Part shown: positions 20,432-29,515 of the stretch, piece by piece | Numbering within the stretch: the stretch's first letter is position 1 | Layout of the letters: each line of letters starts with the position of its first letter | From: Rhizobium sp. 9140 | Lineage (GTDB): Bacteria > Pseudomonadota > Alphaproteobacteria > Rhizobiales > Rhizobiaceae | NCBI RefSeq assembly: GCF_900067135.1 | Contig: NZ_FJUR01000006.1 | Span: 62,001 to 126,000 of the forward strand | Reading direction: 5' to 3' | Length of the DNA stretch: 64,000 nucleotides | Position numbers and translations under genes: made by a program | The notes under the pieces: generated by a model | What the model was told of the DNA's origin: nothing | Seen by the model: the letters and a program-made list of their open reading frames with translations, nothing else | Databases searched by the model: none

Positions 20432-21602
20432 GATCAGTGACGGGGTTCGCGATTATGCGATGGCACTGGTTCGCGAACGTTATGCAGATTTCGGTCCGAC
20501 GTTGGCGACGGAGAAGTTGGCTGAGCGCGATGGCTTGCGGGTGTCACGCGAGACGGTGCGCGGTTGGATGTCTGACGCCGGACTATGGCTGTCACGCAAG
20601 CAGCGCCGGACGTTTCATCAGCCGCGGTTTCGACGCGAGGCTTATGGTGAACTGGTGCAGATCGACGGGTCGGAGCATCGCTGGTTCGAGGATCGCGGAC
20701 CGCCGTGCTCGTTGCTGGTGTTCGTCGATGACGCGACAGGCAGGTTGATGCAGTTGCGTTTCGTGCGCTCCGAAAGTGCCTTCACCTATTTCGAGGCGCT
20801 GGAGCTTTATCTCCAGAATCACGGGATGCCGGTTGCTTTCTACTCGGACAAGCATTCGGTGTTTCGGGTGGCGAAGAAGGATGCGAAGGGTGGCCAGGGC
20901 ATGACCCAGTTCGGGCGCGCGCTTTGTGAGCTAAACATCGAGATTCTCTGCGCAAATTCGAGCCAGGCCAAGGGCCGTGTCGAGCGGATGAACCGGACGC
21001 TGCAGGACCGGCTGGTCAAGGAGCTCAGGCTTTCCGGCATCGACACCATGGAGGCTGGCAATGCGTTCTTGCCGGGCTTCATGGATGACTACAATGCACG
21101 ATTTGCGGTTCCCCCTGCCCGCCCGGAAGATCTGCATCGGCCGCTGAACCTTGCACCGGATCGGTTGACGGAGATCCTGTGCAAGCGCGAACAGCGCTAT
21201 GTCGGATCGCAGCTGACCTTTTCGTTTGAGCGCAAGCGGATCATGCTGGAGGAGAGCGAGGTGACGCGCGGTCTGGTGGGTCGTTATGTCGAGACCTACG
21301 CCTATGCCGACGGTCGACTTGATGTGCGTTGGAAGGGTTATTCCCTGCCTTACACGGTGTTCGACAAGGACCAGCGGGTGACGCATGCGGCGATCACCGA
21401 GAACAAGCGGCTCGGGGATGTTCTGGCCTATATCAAGGAGCGCCAAGAGCAGCAGGACAAGCCGAAGGTGAAGAGCAACAGCGAGAAGAACGGCTACGTT
21501 AAACGTGCTCGCGGGCCGGGCCGACGGAAGGATTTTGTGAACGATCCAGCGGTGATTGCACGGCGCCAGAAAGCGCTGGCACGGCAGCAGGCTGCGCAAT
21601 GA
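20432..21602 (+). pseudogene. ISNCY-family (IS1202-like) transposase lacking its N-terminus
   Basis: The frame is open from the TniABQ terminus at 20432 and reads SDGVRDYAMALVRERYADFG, which is internal sequence of this family. The usual amino-terminal DNA-binding part (roughly 60-80 residues) is missing. The integrase core is present (QIDGSEHRW, FVDDATGRL, AKGRVERMNRTLQDRL). An ATG at 20460 could start a 380-residue product, but it would lack the helix-turn-helix. The truncation coincides exactly with the transposon end. Confidence 0.85.
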
Positions 21603-21790
21603 GGTGTCTCAAAGCTAAAGCCAAAGAGGAGTGTTACCACCCGCCCCGATCTGATCTTGCAAGCGGGATCAGCCGCTCAGATCGGGGCTGATCGGCAGTG
21701 CCAGAGCGCACCGTGCGGACATTTCTACTTTGCAAACCGGCGGACATTTTGACTCCCCAGCCACAACCTCGCGACGGGGGGGTGGGTTCA
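21603..21790. other. ISNCY downstream sequence with hairpin
   Basis: An interrupted palindrome around 21643-21690 (CCGATCTGATC and related GATCGGGGCTGATC) could act as terminator of the ISNCY gene. The motif GCGGACATTTTGACTCC at 21741-21757 may be the right terminus of that IS, but the partner end was lost and this cannot be confirmed. Confidence 0.35.
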
Positions 21791-22329
21791 AGGATGAAGT
21801 GCGACTTGCGAATGAGACCAATGGGTTGTCACTCGCAAGGAAGCTGCAATGAACCGTACCTACTCCCATATCGACATGGATGAACGACGCAAGATCGCTC
21901 GCTGGCGTATGGCTGGCCTGACTGTGGCATCATCGCCGAGAAGCTTGGACGCCATCGCTCGACAATTTTCCGCGAGATCCGGCGCAATATGTTCATCGAC
22001 GAAGTCGTCCCGGATCTGAACGGCTATTACTGTGTCACGGCGCATGACATGGCGTGCGAACGACGCGCCAAGCTGAGGAAGCCGGTGCGCTTCTCGCATG
22101 TCCGGCAATCTGTCATCGACCGGATCATGCACGGCTGGTCGCCACAGCAGATCGTAGGAAGGATGCGCCTGGAGCGGCATCCGATCTCGGTCAGTCGCGA
22201 AACGATCTACAAGTTCGCATACTCATCTGACGGCCAAGCGATCAAGCTGTGGCGGCACCTGCCGGAGCATCGGGCTCGGCGGCGACCGCGACATGCCAGA
22301 CGCAAGCATGGCCAACGGTTTAGGCTACA

Positions 22330-23174
22330 GTGACGATTTAACTATTTGAGCCAAATTGTTATTGCAGCGATGAGGACGAAGCCTCTGAAATTTACGAGGA
22401 GCTTGTCATATCGGGTTGCGACACGGCGGAACTGCTTGAGTTTGGCGAAGAAGCGCTCAATCAGGTTCCGTTCCCTGTAGAGCCGCCAGTTGCATGCATG
22501 CGGACGTCGTCTTCCGGGCCGTGGAGGGATGACCGGGGTGGCTCCGGCGTCGAGAATTGTGTCGTGGAAGTGCTCGGCATCGTAGGCCCTGTCGGCGATG
22601 ACATGACGCGGGCGCAAACCATCGAGCAGGGCCTTGCCGAAGATCACGTCGCCCCGATGGCCTGGCGCGAGCACGAAACGCACCGGCATGCCCAGCGCAT
22701 CGACCGCGGCATGGATCTTGGTGCCTAGCCCACCGCGTGAGCGGCCAAGACCCTGGGCGTCCGCTCCCCCCTTTTTTGCCGTGCACCGGCGGCCTGTGGC
22801 TGGGCACGGATGGATGTGGAATCGATCGAAATCCAGTCCAGATCGGCTTCCTGCGTCAACGCCTCGAACAACTTTTCGAGCACCCCCATCTCGATCCAGC
22901 GATAGTAGCGGCGCTTGACCGTCTGGTAGTCGCCATATCGCTCAGGCAGATCACGCCAGCGTCCGCCCGAGCGCGCCATCCAGATCAAGGCTTCGACAAA
23001 CCGTTGGTTATTCGTGCGCGGTCCCCGACGCCCTTTGCGACCGCCGGGGACAAAGGGCTCGATTCGAGACCACTGCTCGTCGTTCAAGGCATCAATATCC
23101 ATCGCAGACCTCCAAAAGCCTGCATGGAATCTGATTTGCCGCATGCTGAAAATCAAAAATCGTTAAATCGTCAC
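22330..23174 (-). mobile_element. IS5-family (IS427-like) insertion sequence inside IS30
   Basis: The 845-base element has inverted ends GTGACGATTTAAC (22330 on) and GTTAAATCGTCAC (up to 23174), and is flanked by a 4-base direct repeat TACA at 22326-22329 and 23175-23178. The direct repeat marks it as a recent simple insertion. Confidence 0.88.
22342..23102 (-). CDS. IS5-family transposase made by -1 frameshift
   Basis: The first frame starts at 23102 (MDIDALNDEQWSRIEPFVPG) and ends at 22725; the second continues to 22342 and contains DRAYDAEHF and the YRERNLIERFFAKLKQFRR signature with the catalytic glutamate. The join is at an A6G6 run on the coding strand (complement of 22766-22777), where a -1 shift links RQKRG to GADAQGLG in the second frame. 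This is the normal way IS427-type elements express transposase. The element looks intact and potentially active. Confidence 0.85.
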
Positions 23175-23793
23175 TACAGCCTAGTCCGGAACTCAACATC
23201 CTGCGCCGCCCGGATGTGGTCGCCGATCGCAAGCAGTTCGGGCATTGGGAATGCGACCTGATCCAGTTCCGAAAGAAGTTTGGAAAGGCCAACGTCACAT
23301 CACTCGTTGAACGGGTCAGCCGCTTTGCAATCTTTCTGCGCAACAATGATCGGCAGTCTCGACCGGTCATGAACGGCCTTGTGCAAGCACTTCAGGCCCT
23401 GCCCCACCTCGCCCGTCGTTCCATCACGTTCGACCGTGGCACGGAGTTCACCGACTGGCCTTACCTACAGGCGAGCATTGGCACCCAGACCTGGTTCTGC
23501 GACCCTCAATCGCCGTGGCAAAAAGGAACCGTCGAAAATACCAACAGGCGGGTACGGAAATGGCTTTCGAGAGAGGTCGATCCCTTATCGGTGACCGACG
23601 CCGACCTCATTGAGATCTGTAACCAACTCAATGCCACGCCGCGCAAATGCCTCGGCTATCGAACGCCGGCAGAGGTCTTTCGAAAGAAACTGCTCGCCCA
23701 GATGCGGCATGCCGGTTAGCTTGAAACGCCCCGCAAGTCGCGCCTCGGCATAAACTCACAGGGACAGAGTCCATCTCCAGGTGCGAAATCCGG

Positions 23794-24594
23794 TTATTTT
23801 CGGATCGGTTGTGAGCCTAGCCGTTGAGACAGAAGCCGTGCATGCTGGATGACATTCTGGCCGATCTCCCGGCTTCTCGCCTCGTTCAGTTGATTGGCGT
23901 GAATGCTGAAAGCTATGCCACCAACAGCCCGGTTACCGGAAAAATCGTAGACCGGGGCGCCGAAGCAGAACATGCCTTCCCGCACCTGTTGATCGTCGAT
24001 CGAATAGCCGGCGGTCCGGATTTGTTCCAGTTCCTGAAACAGCGCATCGAGGGTCGCAACCGTGTGTGTGGTTAGTGGTGCCGGCAGGCCGTTCGGATAA
24101 AGTTGGACAATGGCGCTTTGTGGCATGGTGCTTAAAATCGCTTTGCCGGTGGCGGTGAACGCCGCTGGCAGGCGCATGCCGGTGCGGAAAGTTATCCCCA
24201 GCGGATCGAGTCCGTGCTGGGAGGCGATGTAGACCACATCCGAACCATCGAGAATGGTCAACGTTGCCGTCTCCGTCTTGAGCGCCGACTGCCCCTCCCA
24301 GAGCCTGACGAATTCGGAAACCATGTCGGACTTCGCCACAAAGGCGTTTGCCCACAGCATGACGTGTCCGCCCATCACAAATCCACTGCCATTGCGGTCC
24401 AGCAGGCCCAACTCGACCAAAGTATTACAGAGTCCGTGAATCGAGCTTTTCGGCAACCCCAGGTGGCGAGAAAGCCCACTCAGGGTTTGTGGCTCATCGC
24501 TTAAAGCTACCATGTCGAGCAGTCTTGTGGCGCGCTCGACGGCCGGTACGGCCGTTTTCACTGCCGCTCCGCCTTTGGAATTGTCATCCGTCAT
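23794..24594 (-). CDS. IclR-family transcriptional regulator
   Basis: This 266-residue regulator has the IclR winged helix-turn-helix (LSGLSRHLGLPKSSIHGLCN, about residues 38-57) and the carboxy-terminal effector domain. It is transcribed away from the ABC importer and dehydrogenase genes, from which it is separated by a region with two strong palindromes. IclR regulators commonly respond to a pathway metabolite. The nearest functional parallel I know is BlcR (AttJ) of Agrobacterium, which controls 4-hydroxybutyrate genes; orthology is not claimed. Confidence 0.92.
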   Translation of the reverse strand: MTDDNSKGGAAVKTAVPAVERATRLLDMVALSDEPQTLSGLSRHLGLPKSSIHGLCNTLVELGLLDRNGSGFVMGGHVMLWANAFVAKSDMVSEFVRLWEGQSALKTETATLTILDGSDVVYIASQHGLDPLGITFRTGMRLPAAFTATGKAILSTMPQSAIVQLYPNGLPAPLTTHTVATLDALFQELEQIRTAGYSIDDQQVREGMFCFGAPVYDFSGNRAVGGIAFSIHANQLNEARSREIGQNVIQHARLLSQRLGSQPIRK

Positions 24595-24646
24595 GTTTCC
24601 TCCTCTTGACGCTCATTTTTTTATGCATCATACATTATGTCGAACG

Positions 24647-24666
24647 GTGTTCAATATGTTGAACAC
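24647..24666. promoter_or_regulatory. Candidate IclR operator, 8-base palindrome
   Basis: GTGTTCAA-TATG-TTGAACAC is a perfect inverted repeat between the divergent IclR and transporter genes. A direct echo of its right half (TATGTCGAAC at 24636-24645 against TATGTTGAAC at 24655-24664) lies one to two turns upstream. The arrangement suits dimer-of-dimer binding by IclR regulators; binding is inferred. Confidence 0.65.
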
Positions 24667-24675
24667 TTTCGAGCC

Positions 24676-24703
24676 GACCGAAATGTAAGAAGACATTTCG
24701 GTC
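24676..24703. promoter_or_regulatory. Second palindrome in the IclR/transporter intergenic region
   Basis: The arms GACCGAAATGT and ACATTTCGGTC are perfect complements separated by AAGAAG. It lies nearer the transporter start than the first palindrome. It could be a second operator or a leader-RNA hairpin; there is no T tract. Confidence 0.6.
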
Positions 24704-24772
24704 GTTTAACACGCGGGCAGCCCAAGGGTCCGCTGTAACAGACCCGGCGTTTTGCCGTGGAGGAGGAAATCT

Positions 24773-26056
24773 ATGAACATGTCCAGGCCTCTGGCCGTAG
24801 CTGCGTGCGTTCTGTTGTCCGGTGTTGCCCCTGCAACCGTCATGGCTCAGGACGCGAAGCCTTTCAAGATCGGCGTCGTCACCTTCCTGTCCGGAGCGCC
24901 CGCAGGCCCGTTCGGTATTCCGGCCAAGATTGCTGCCGAAGTATTCGCCGAGCAGGTCAATGCCGGTGGCAAGCTGCCCGCACCTTACGAAAAGGCCGGT
25001 TTCGGTGGTCGCCCGATCGAACTCGTCGTCATCGATGAGGCCGGCGGCACCACCAAGCAGGTTTCCGAGCTGCGTAACCTCGTCGAACAGCAGAATGTCG
25101 ATATGGTCGTCGGCTACACGTCGTCGGGCGATTGCCTTGCCGTCGCCCCGGTCGCCGAAGAACTGAAGACGATGACGCTGCTCTTCGATTGCGGCACGCC
25201 GCGTATTTTCGAAGAAGCTGACTACGAATATGTTTTCCGTCCGGTCGCAACGGCGACGATGGATAACGTTGGCGCAGCTCTCTACGTCAATGAAACCGTC
25301 AAGGAATTCAAGACCTACGCCGGTATCAACCAGAACTACGCCTGGGGCCAGGACGCTTGGGCGGACTTCGAAGGCACACTGAAAAGCGTGCGTCCGAACG
25401 TGACACTCACGACGTCGCAGATGCCGAAGCTTGGCGCCGGCCAGTACAATACCGAAATCTCGGCCGTACTCGGTTCCAAGCCCGACATCATCCATTCCAG
25501 CTTCTGGGGCGGTGACCTTGAAGGTCTCGTGCTTCAGGGTGCGCCGCGCGAACTGTTCAAGAACGCAACCGTCGTTCTGACGTCGGGTGAAACGGCGATC
25601 CATCGCCAGGCCAAGCAGATCCCGGACGGCACGATCATCGGTGCCCGTGGTCCGAATGGCATTTTCGCGCCGGAAAACGCCTATAACGAATGGTTCAAGG
25701 CAGCTTACAACGCCAAGTCCGACATGCCGCCGAGCTACCCTTCCTACCACATGGCGCAGACGCTTTTCGCAGCCAAGTTCGCCTATGAAAAGGCGCAGGG
25801 CGGCGATGCCAAAAAGCAGCCGACGACCGAAGAAATCGCCGCCGCTCTGAAGGGCGCGACGTTCGAAGGCCCGTCGGGCGAAGTCAAGATGTCGCTTGGC
25901 AAGGGTAATCAGGCCGTTCAGGAAATGGTCTATGGTCGTACCAAGACCGTCGATGGCAAGCTGACCTTTGTTGACGTCATTCGCTACGCTCCGGAAAAGG
26001 TGAACCCGCCGGAAGGCGTGACCAGCCATGACTGGATCAAGAACGGCCTCAAGTAA
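24773..26056 (+). CDS. Branched-chain-type ABC transporter substrate-binding protein
   Basis: This periplasmic solute-binding protein of the LivK type has a signal peptide (MNMSRPLAVAACVLLSGVA, then cleavage near VMAQDA) and the Peripla_BP_6 fold opening FKIGVVTFLSGAPAGPFG. The ATG at 24773 is chosen because GGAGGAGG lies just upstream; the in-frame TTG at 24752 would spoil the signal. The family also binds amides, hydroxy acids and aromatic acids, so leucine need not be the ligand. It is the first gene of the operon. Confidence 0.92.
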   Translation: MNMSRPLAVAACVLLSGVAPATVMAQDAKPFKIGVVTFLSGAPAGPFGIPAKIAAEVFAEQVNAGGKLPAPYEKAGFGGRPIELVVIDEAGGTTKQVSELRNLVEQQNVDMVVGYTSSGDCLAVAPVAEELKTMTLLFDCGTPRIFEEADYEYVFRPVATATMDNVGAALYVNETVKEFKTYAGINQNYAWGQDAWADFEGTLKSVRPNVTLTTSQMPKLGAGQYNTEISAVLGSKPDIIHSSFWGGDLEGLVLQGAPRELFKNATVVLTSGETAIHRQAKQIPDGTIIGARGPNGIFAPENAYNEWFKAAYNAKSDMPPSYPSYHMAQTLFAAKFAYEKAQGGDAKKQPTTEEIAAALKGATFEGPSGEVKMSLGKGNQAVQEMVYGRTKTVDGKLTFVDVIRYAPEKVNPPEGVTSHDWIKNGLK

Positions 26057-26069
26057 GCCTGAAATACGG

Positions 26070-26121
26070 CCCGCGGCGAGTCTTGGCTCCCGCGGGTCTT
26101 TCTCCGGCGCTTTGAGCGCCG
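26070..26121 (+). terminator. Two hairpins between binding-protein and permease genes
   Basis: CCCGCGG (26070-26076) pairs with CCGCGGG (26090-26096), followed by TCTTTCT; then CGGCGCT (26105-26111) pairs with AGCGCCG (26115-26121). Partial termination or 3' protection here would give more binding protein than permease, a common arrangement in ABC operons. Confidence 0.6.
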
Positions 26122-26206
26122 TGATTGTTTGAACCGGTTTTCATCCTTCGCACCGTGCGCGGCCGAAAGGTGAAAACCGTCCTCTCCATAACAAATGGTG
26201 TGTGGC

Positions 26207-27103
26207 ATGAACGCGCTTCTAGGCGCCGTCATCGACGGCATCCTGTATTCCGCTTGGCTTTTCATCATCGCGGTCGGCCTGACGCTGATCTATGGCGTGA
26301 TGAAAATCCTCAACATGGCCCATGGTACTTTCTATGCCATCGGTGCCTATATGTCGGTGACCTTTCTCGGTTACTGGTTCTCGCAGGGCCTCCCGCCGGC
26401 GGGCAGCATTCCGGTCATGATAGTTGCGGCGCTGGTCGCCGGCACGATCATCGGTCTGGTGGTCGAACGCGGCGTTCTGCGCTTTTTCGCAGGGCGCGAT
26501 CCGGTCGTGCTGCTGTTGGTCACCTATGCGCTCTTTCTTATTCTCGAAGACGTCATCAAGCTCATCTGGGGCGTCGATCCGTGGATCGCTTCCGATCCGA
26601 TGTGGGCCTTCGGAAATGTTTATCTCGGACCGCTGGTCTATCCGACCTACAACCTCTTCATCGTTGCTGTCGCTATCATCAGCGGCGGGTTCCTGACCTG
26701 GTTTCTCCAGTTCACGGCCAAGGGCAAGATGCTGCGGGCCGTGATCCACGACCCGGAAGTTTCGCGCGCGATGGGCATTAATGTCAGCCGCTGGAACGTG
26801 ACCGCCTTCGTGGTCGGCTCGATCCTTGCCGCGCTTGGCGGTGCTTTCACCGCGCCGACCATTTCCGTGGTGCCCGGCATGGGCGTCGAAGTCGTGGTCA
26901 TGATGTTCGCGGTTGTCGTCATCGGCGGTCTCGGATCCATTCCCGGCACGATTGTCGGGGCATTGATCGTCGGCTTCGTACGTTCGCTCGCCGTCCATTA
27001 CTGGCCCGAAGTTGAAGTCTTCAGCATCTATGCGGTTATGGCGATCGTTCTCGCCGTGCGGCCGCAGGGACTGTTTTCCGGCGTGGAGTTGCGCAAGATA
27101 TGA
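26207..27103 (+). CDS. ABC transporter permease, LivH type
   Basis: A polytopic inner-membrane permease of the branched-chain family, with many hydrophobic segments and the typical opening GILYSAWLFIIAVGLTLIYG followed by MKILNMAHGTFYAIGAY. The ATG at 26207 (MNALLGAV) is preferred over the one at 26195. It overlaps livM by 4 bases, so the two are probably translationally coupled. Length (298 residues) is normal. Confidence 0.93.
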   Translation: MNALLGAVIDGILYSAWLFIIAVGLTLIYGVMKILNMAHGTFYAIGAYMSVTFLGYWFSQGLPPAGSIPVMIVAALVAGTIIGLVVERGVLRFFAGRDPVVLLLVTYALFLILEDVIKLIWGVDPWIASDPMWAFGNVYLGPLVYPTYNLFIVAVAIISGGFLTWFLQFTAKGKMLRAVIHDPEVSRAMGINVSRWNVTAFVVGSILAALGGAFTAPTISVVPGMGVEVVVMMFAVVVIGGLGSIPGTIVGALIVGFVRSLAVHYWPEVEVFSIYAVMAIVLAVRPQGLFSGVELRKI

Positions 27104-28062
27104 TGAACAAAGCTCAGACCTTCGTGCCGCTCGCCTTCGGCGCGGCCATTGTCCTTATCATCCTTGCCTGGGCTTTCCCGGCATGGAACTTCGTTATGTC
27201 CATCGGCCTTGCCAAGGGGCTGGCCGTGCTCGGCCTCGTTCTGATGATGCGGGCCGGCCTCGTTTCCTTCGGCCAGGGCCTCTATTATGCGATCGGCGGC
27301 TACTCCGTCGGCCTGATGGTAAACCTCTGGAAGATCAACGAAGCCGTACTTCTGCTGATTGCGCCCATCGTCATCGCCGCTCTCGTGGCGGCTGTGGCGG
27401 GCACACTGCTCAGCCGTTACCGCGACATCTTCTTCGCCATGCTCACGCTCGCCCTGTCGATGCTGCTCTACGGTCTGCTCGTCAAGTCGGTCGAGCTTGG
27501 CGGTACGGATGGCTTCAACATTCGCGGCGTGACGCTGTTCGGCCTGCCGCTCTCCGGTGCGGCCCGTTTCAACGGCCTCGTCATCCTCATTCTCATCTCG
27601 CTCGCCGGTGTGATCAATCTCTGGTATTTCGGCAAGACGGCGGTTGGTCGCCTGCTTCCGGGCATCAAGGACAATGAAATCCGCGTCGAGTATCTCGGTG
27701 CCTCGGCCAACAAGACCATCTATATCAGCTACATTCTGGCCGCTGTTCTGGCCGCCCTCGGTGGCGCGATGAGCGGTATCCTCGTCGCTCACGTCGATCC
27801 CGAAATGGCCTTCTGGGCAACGTCGGGCGAATTCGTGGTGATCGCGGTTCTGGCTGGCACCGGCAATATCTTCACGCCGTTCATTGCCGCGCTGGCGCTC
27901 GAATTCATCAGAACCTTTGCCTACCAGTATGCTCCGAATACCTGGCAGCTGGTGCTTGGCGTCATCATCCTCGCCATGATCCTGTTCCTGCCCGAGGGGC
28001 TCGGCGGCATCCGGTTCCGCAAGCGCAAGGCTGCGACCGTCACGACGGGAGAAAAAGCATGA
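27100..28062 (+). CDS. ABC transporter permease, LivM type
   Basis: The second permease subunit (320 residues), with the LivM-like motif GLVSFGQGLYYAIGGYSVGL and multiple membrane spans. It overlaps the LivH-type gene before it (ATGA) and the ATPase gene after it by 4 bases each. It forms the translocation pore with the LivH-type subunit. Confidence 0.93.
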   Translation: MMNKAQTFVPLAFGAAIVLIILAWAFPAWNFVMSIGLAKGLAVLGLVLMMRAGLVSFGQGLYYAIGGYSVGLMVNLWKINEAVLLLIAPIVIAALVAAVAGTLLSRYRDIFFAMLTLALSMLLYGLLVKSVELGGTDGFNIRGVTLFGLPLSGAARFNGLVILILISLAGVINLWYFGKTAVGRLLPGIKDNEIRVEYLGASANKTIYISYILAAVLAALGGAMSGILVAHVDPEMAFWATSGEFVVIAVLAGTGNIFTPFIAALALEFIRTFAYQYAPNTWQLVLGVIILAMILFLPEGLGGIRFRKRKAATVTTGEKA

Positions 28063-28817
28063 AGCCGATCATTCAGGCGAAAGGCCTTGTCAAGAAATTC
28101 GGGGCGGTCACGGCTGCAAACGATGTCAATGTCGACATCATGCCCGGCACGATCTCCGGTCTTATCGGCACCAATGGTGCGGGAAAGACCACGTTCATCA
28201 ACATGATTACCGGCTACCTGAAACCCGATACCGGTTCGATCCTGCTCGATGACCATGAGATCGTCGGTCAGTCGCCCCGCCAGATCACCCGGCGCGGCGT
28301 GGCCCGTTCGTTCCAGATCCCGCAGCTGTTCAATTCGTTGACGGCTCTGGAAAACCTGGCTTTGGCTTATAGCGCCAATGACAGTATCGGCCCGAAGGCG
28401 TTCTCTATCCTGTCCGACGACGCCCTGACGGCGCGGGCGGAAGAAACGCTGAAGGTTTTCGGTCTCGAAGCTTTCCACGACACGCTGGCCGGCACCATGC
28501 CGGAAGGCATCCGCAAGTTGCTCGATATCGCTGTCGCCATGGTTGGCAAGCCGAAGGTTCTGTTCCTGGACGAACCGACCAGTGGTGTCGCCAGCGAGGA
28601 GAAATTCTCTGTCATGGACCGTGTCATCGATGCGACCCGTGCAGCGGGTGTCAGCGTTCTGTTCGTGGAGCACGATATGGAAATCGTCCGTCGTTACTCC
28701 GATCGCGTTCTCGCCTTCTTCGAAGGTCGCGTCCTGATCGACGGCCCACCGGAAACCGTGCTGGCTGACCAGCAGGTTCGCGAACTCATCATCGGCGAGG
28801 AGCACGGTCATGCTTGA
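28059..28817 (+). CDS. ABC transporter ATP-binding protein, LivG type
   Basis: A 252-residue ATPase with Walker A GTNGAGKTTFINMITG and Walker B VLFLDEPTSGV. The ABC signature is the LivG-type MPEGIRKLLDIA rather than LSGGQ, which is usual for this subunit. It overlaps the next gene by 8 bases. Confidence 0.93.
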   Translation: MKPIIQAKGLVKKFGAVTAANDVNVDIMPGTISGLIGTNGAGKTTFINMITGYLKPDTGSILLDDHEIVGQSPRQITRRGVARSFQIPQLFNSLTALENLALAYSANDSIGPKAFSILSDDALTARAEETLKVFGLEAFHDTLAGTMPEGIRKLLDIAVAMVGKPKVLFLDEPTSGVASEEKFSVMDRVIDATRAAGVSVLFVEHDMEIVRRYSDRVLAFFEGRVLIDGPPETVLADQQVRELIIGEEHGHA

Positions 28818-29454
28818 GGTCAAGTCGATCAACGTTTCCATTGGCAAGGTCCAGATCCTGCGTGATGTGTCGATGAAGGTCGAGGCAGGCTCCATGGTCG
28901 GCATCGTCGGCCGTAACGGTGCCGGCAAGACCACGCTGATGCGTGCGATCATGGGCCTTTTGCCGTTGCAGGCAGGCGCCATCAGCTTCGAGGGCGGCGA
29001 TATTTCCCGCGAGGCACCGCATCTGCGCGTTCATCACCAGATCGGTTTTGCCCCGGAAGACCGTCGTCTCATTCCTGAGCTGACGGTTGAGGAAAATCTG
29101 CTGATCCCGGCCTGGGCCGCAGGCGTCAAGGACGCGCAGAAGCGTCTCGACGACGTCTACTCGCTGATCCCGGAAGCGGCTAATTTCAGGCATCGCCGTG
29201 CGCTTCAGCTGTCCGGCGGCCAGCAGAAGCTCGTCGCCATCGGCCGTGCCCGCATGACCGGCACCAAGCTTCTCATGCTGGACGAACCCTTCGAGGGTGT
29301 CGCTCCGGCACTGTCCAAGCGTATCGCGGAAGTGGTCTCTTCGCTGCGGCCGCTTGGCCTTTCCATCCTTCTTTCCGGCGCCGATCTTCAGCACGCCGGC
29401 AAGGGTCTCGATGCGGTGTACCGCATGGACCGTGGCCAGATCGCTTCTGTCTGA
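28810..29454 (+). CDS. ABC transporter ATP-binding protein, LivF type
   Basis: A 214-residue ATPase with Walker A GRNGAGKTTLMRAI, signature LSGGQQKLVAIGRA and Walker B LLMLDEPFEGV. It is about 20 residues shorter than typical LivF, but all motifs are present. It pairs with the LivG-type ATPase to drive the importer. A GC-rich hairpin (GGGCCTGC 29468-29475 with GCAGGCCC 29487-29494) follows the stop. Confidence 0.92.
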   Translation: MLEVKSINVSIGKVQILRDVSMKVEAGSMVGIVGRNGAGKTTLMRAIMGLLPLQAGAISFEGGDISREAPHLRVHHQIGFAPEDRRLIPELTVEENLLIPAWAAGVKDAQKRLDDVYSLIPEAANFRHRRALQLSGGQQKLVAIGRARMTGTKLLMLDEPFEGVAPALSKRIAEVVSSLRPLGLSILLSGADLQHAGKGLDAVYRMDRGQIASV

Positions 29455-29515
29455 CCGTCATCGAAACGGGCCTGCGCACACGCTGGGCAGGCCCAAAGCA
29501 ACGGAACAGGATGCC

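Larger units (their letters stand above)
21849..23719 (+). pseudogene. IS30-family transposase, frameshifted and interrupted
   Basis: The first part (MNRTYSHIDMDERRKIARW from 21849) shifts frame near 21927, where one base is missing between LTV and GIIAEKLG, then continues RSTIFREIRRN to 22329. After the IS5-like insertion it resumes at 23179 with LNILRRPDVVADRKQFGHWE and ends at 23719. The IS30 catalytic features GHWECDL, TFDRGTEF and QKGTVENTNRRVR are present. Removing the insertion with one TACA copy restores the frame across the junction, so the insertion is clean, but the frameshift would still disable the gene. Confidence 0.85.
21791..23751 (+). mobile_element. IS30-family insertion sequence split by an IS5-family element
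   Basis: Imperfect inverted ends share the core GCGACTTGCG (21801-21810) and its complement CGCAAGTCGC (23732-23741), equally distant from the proposed ends, so the boundaries are approximate. The transposase gene lies between them and is interrupted at 22329/23175 by the IS5-like element. Confidence 0.7.
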
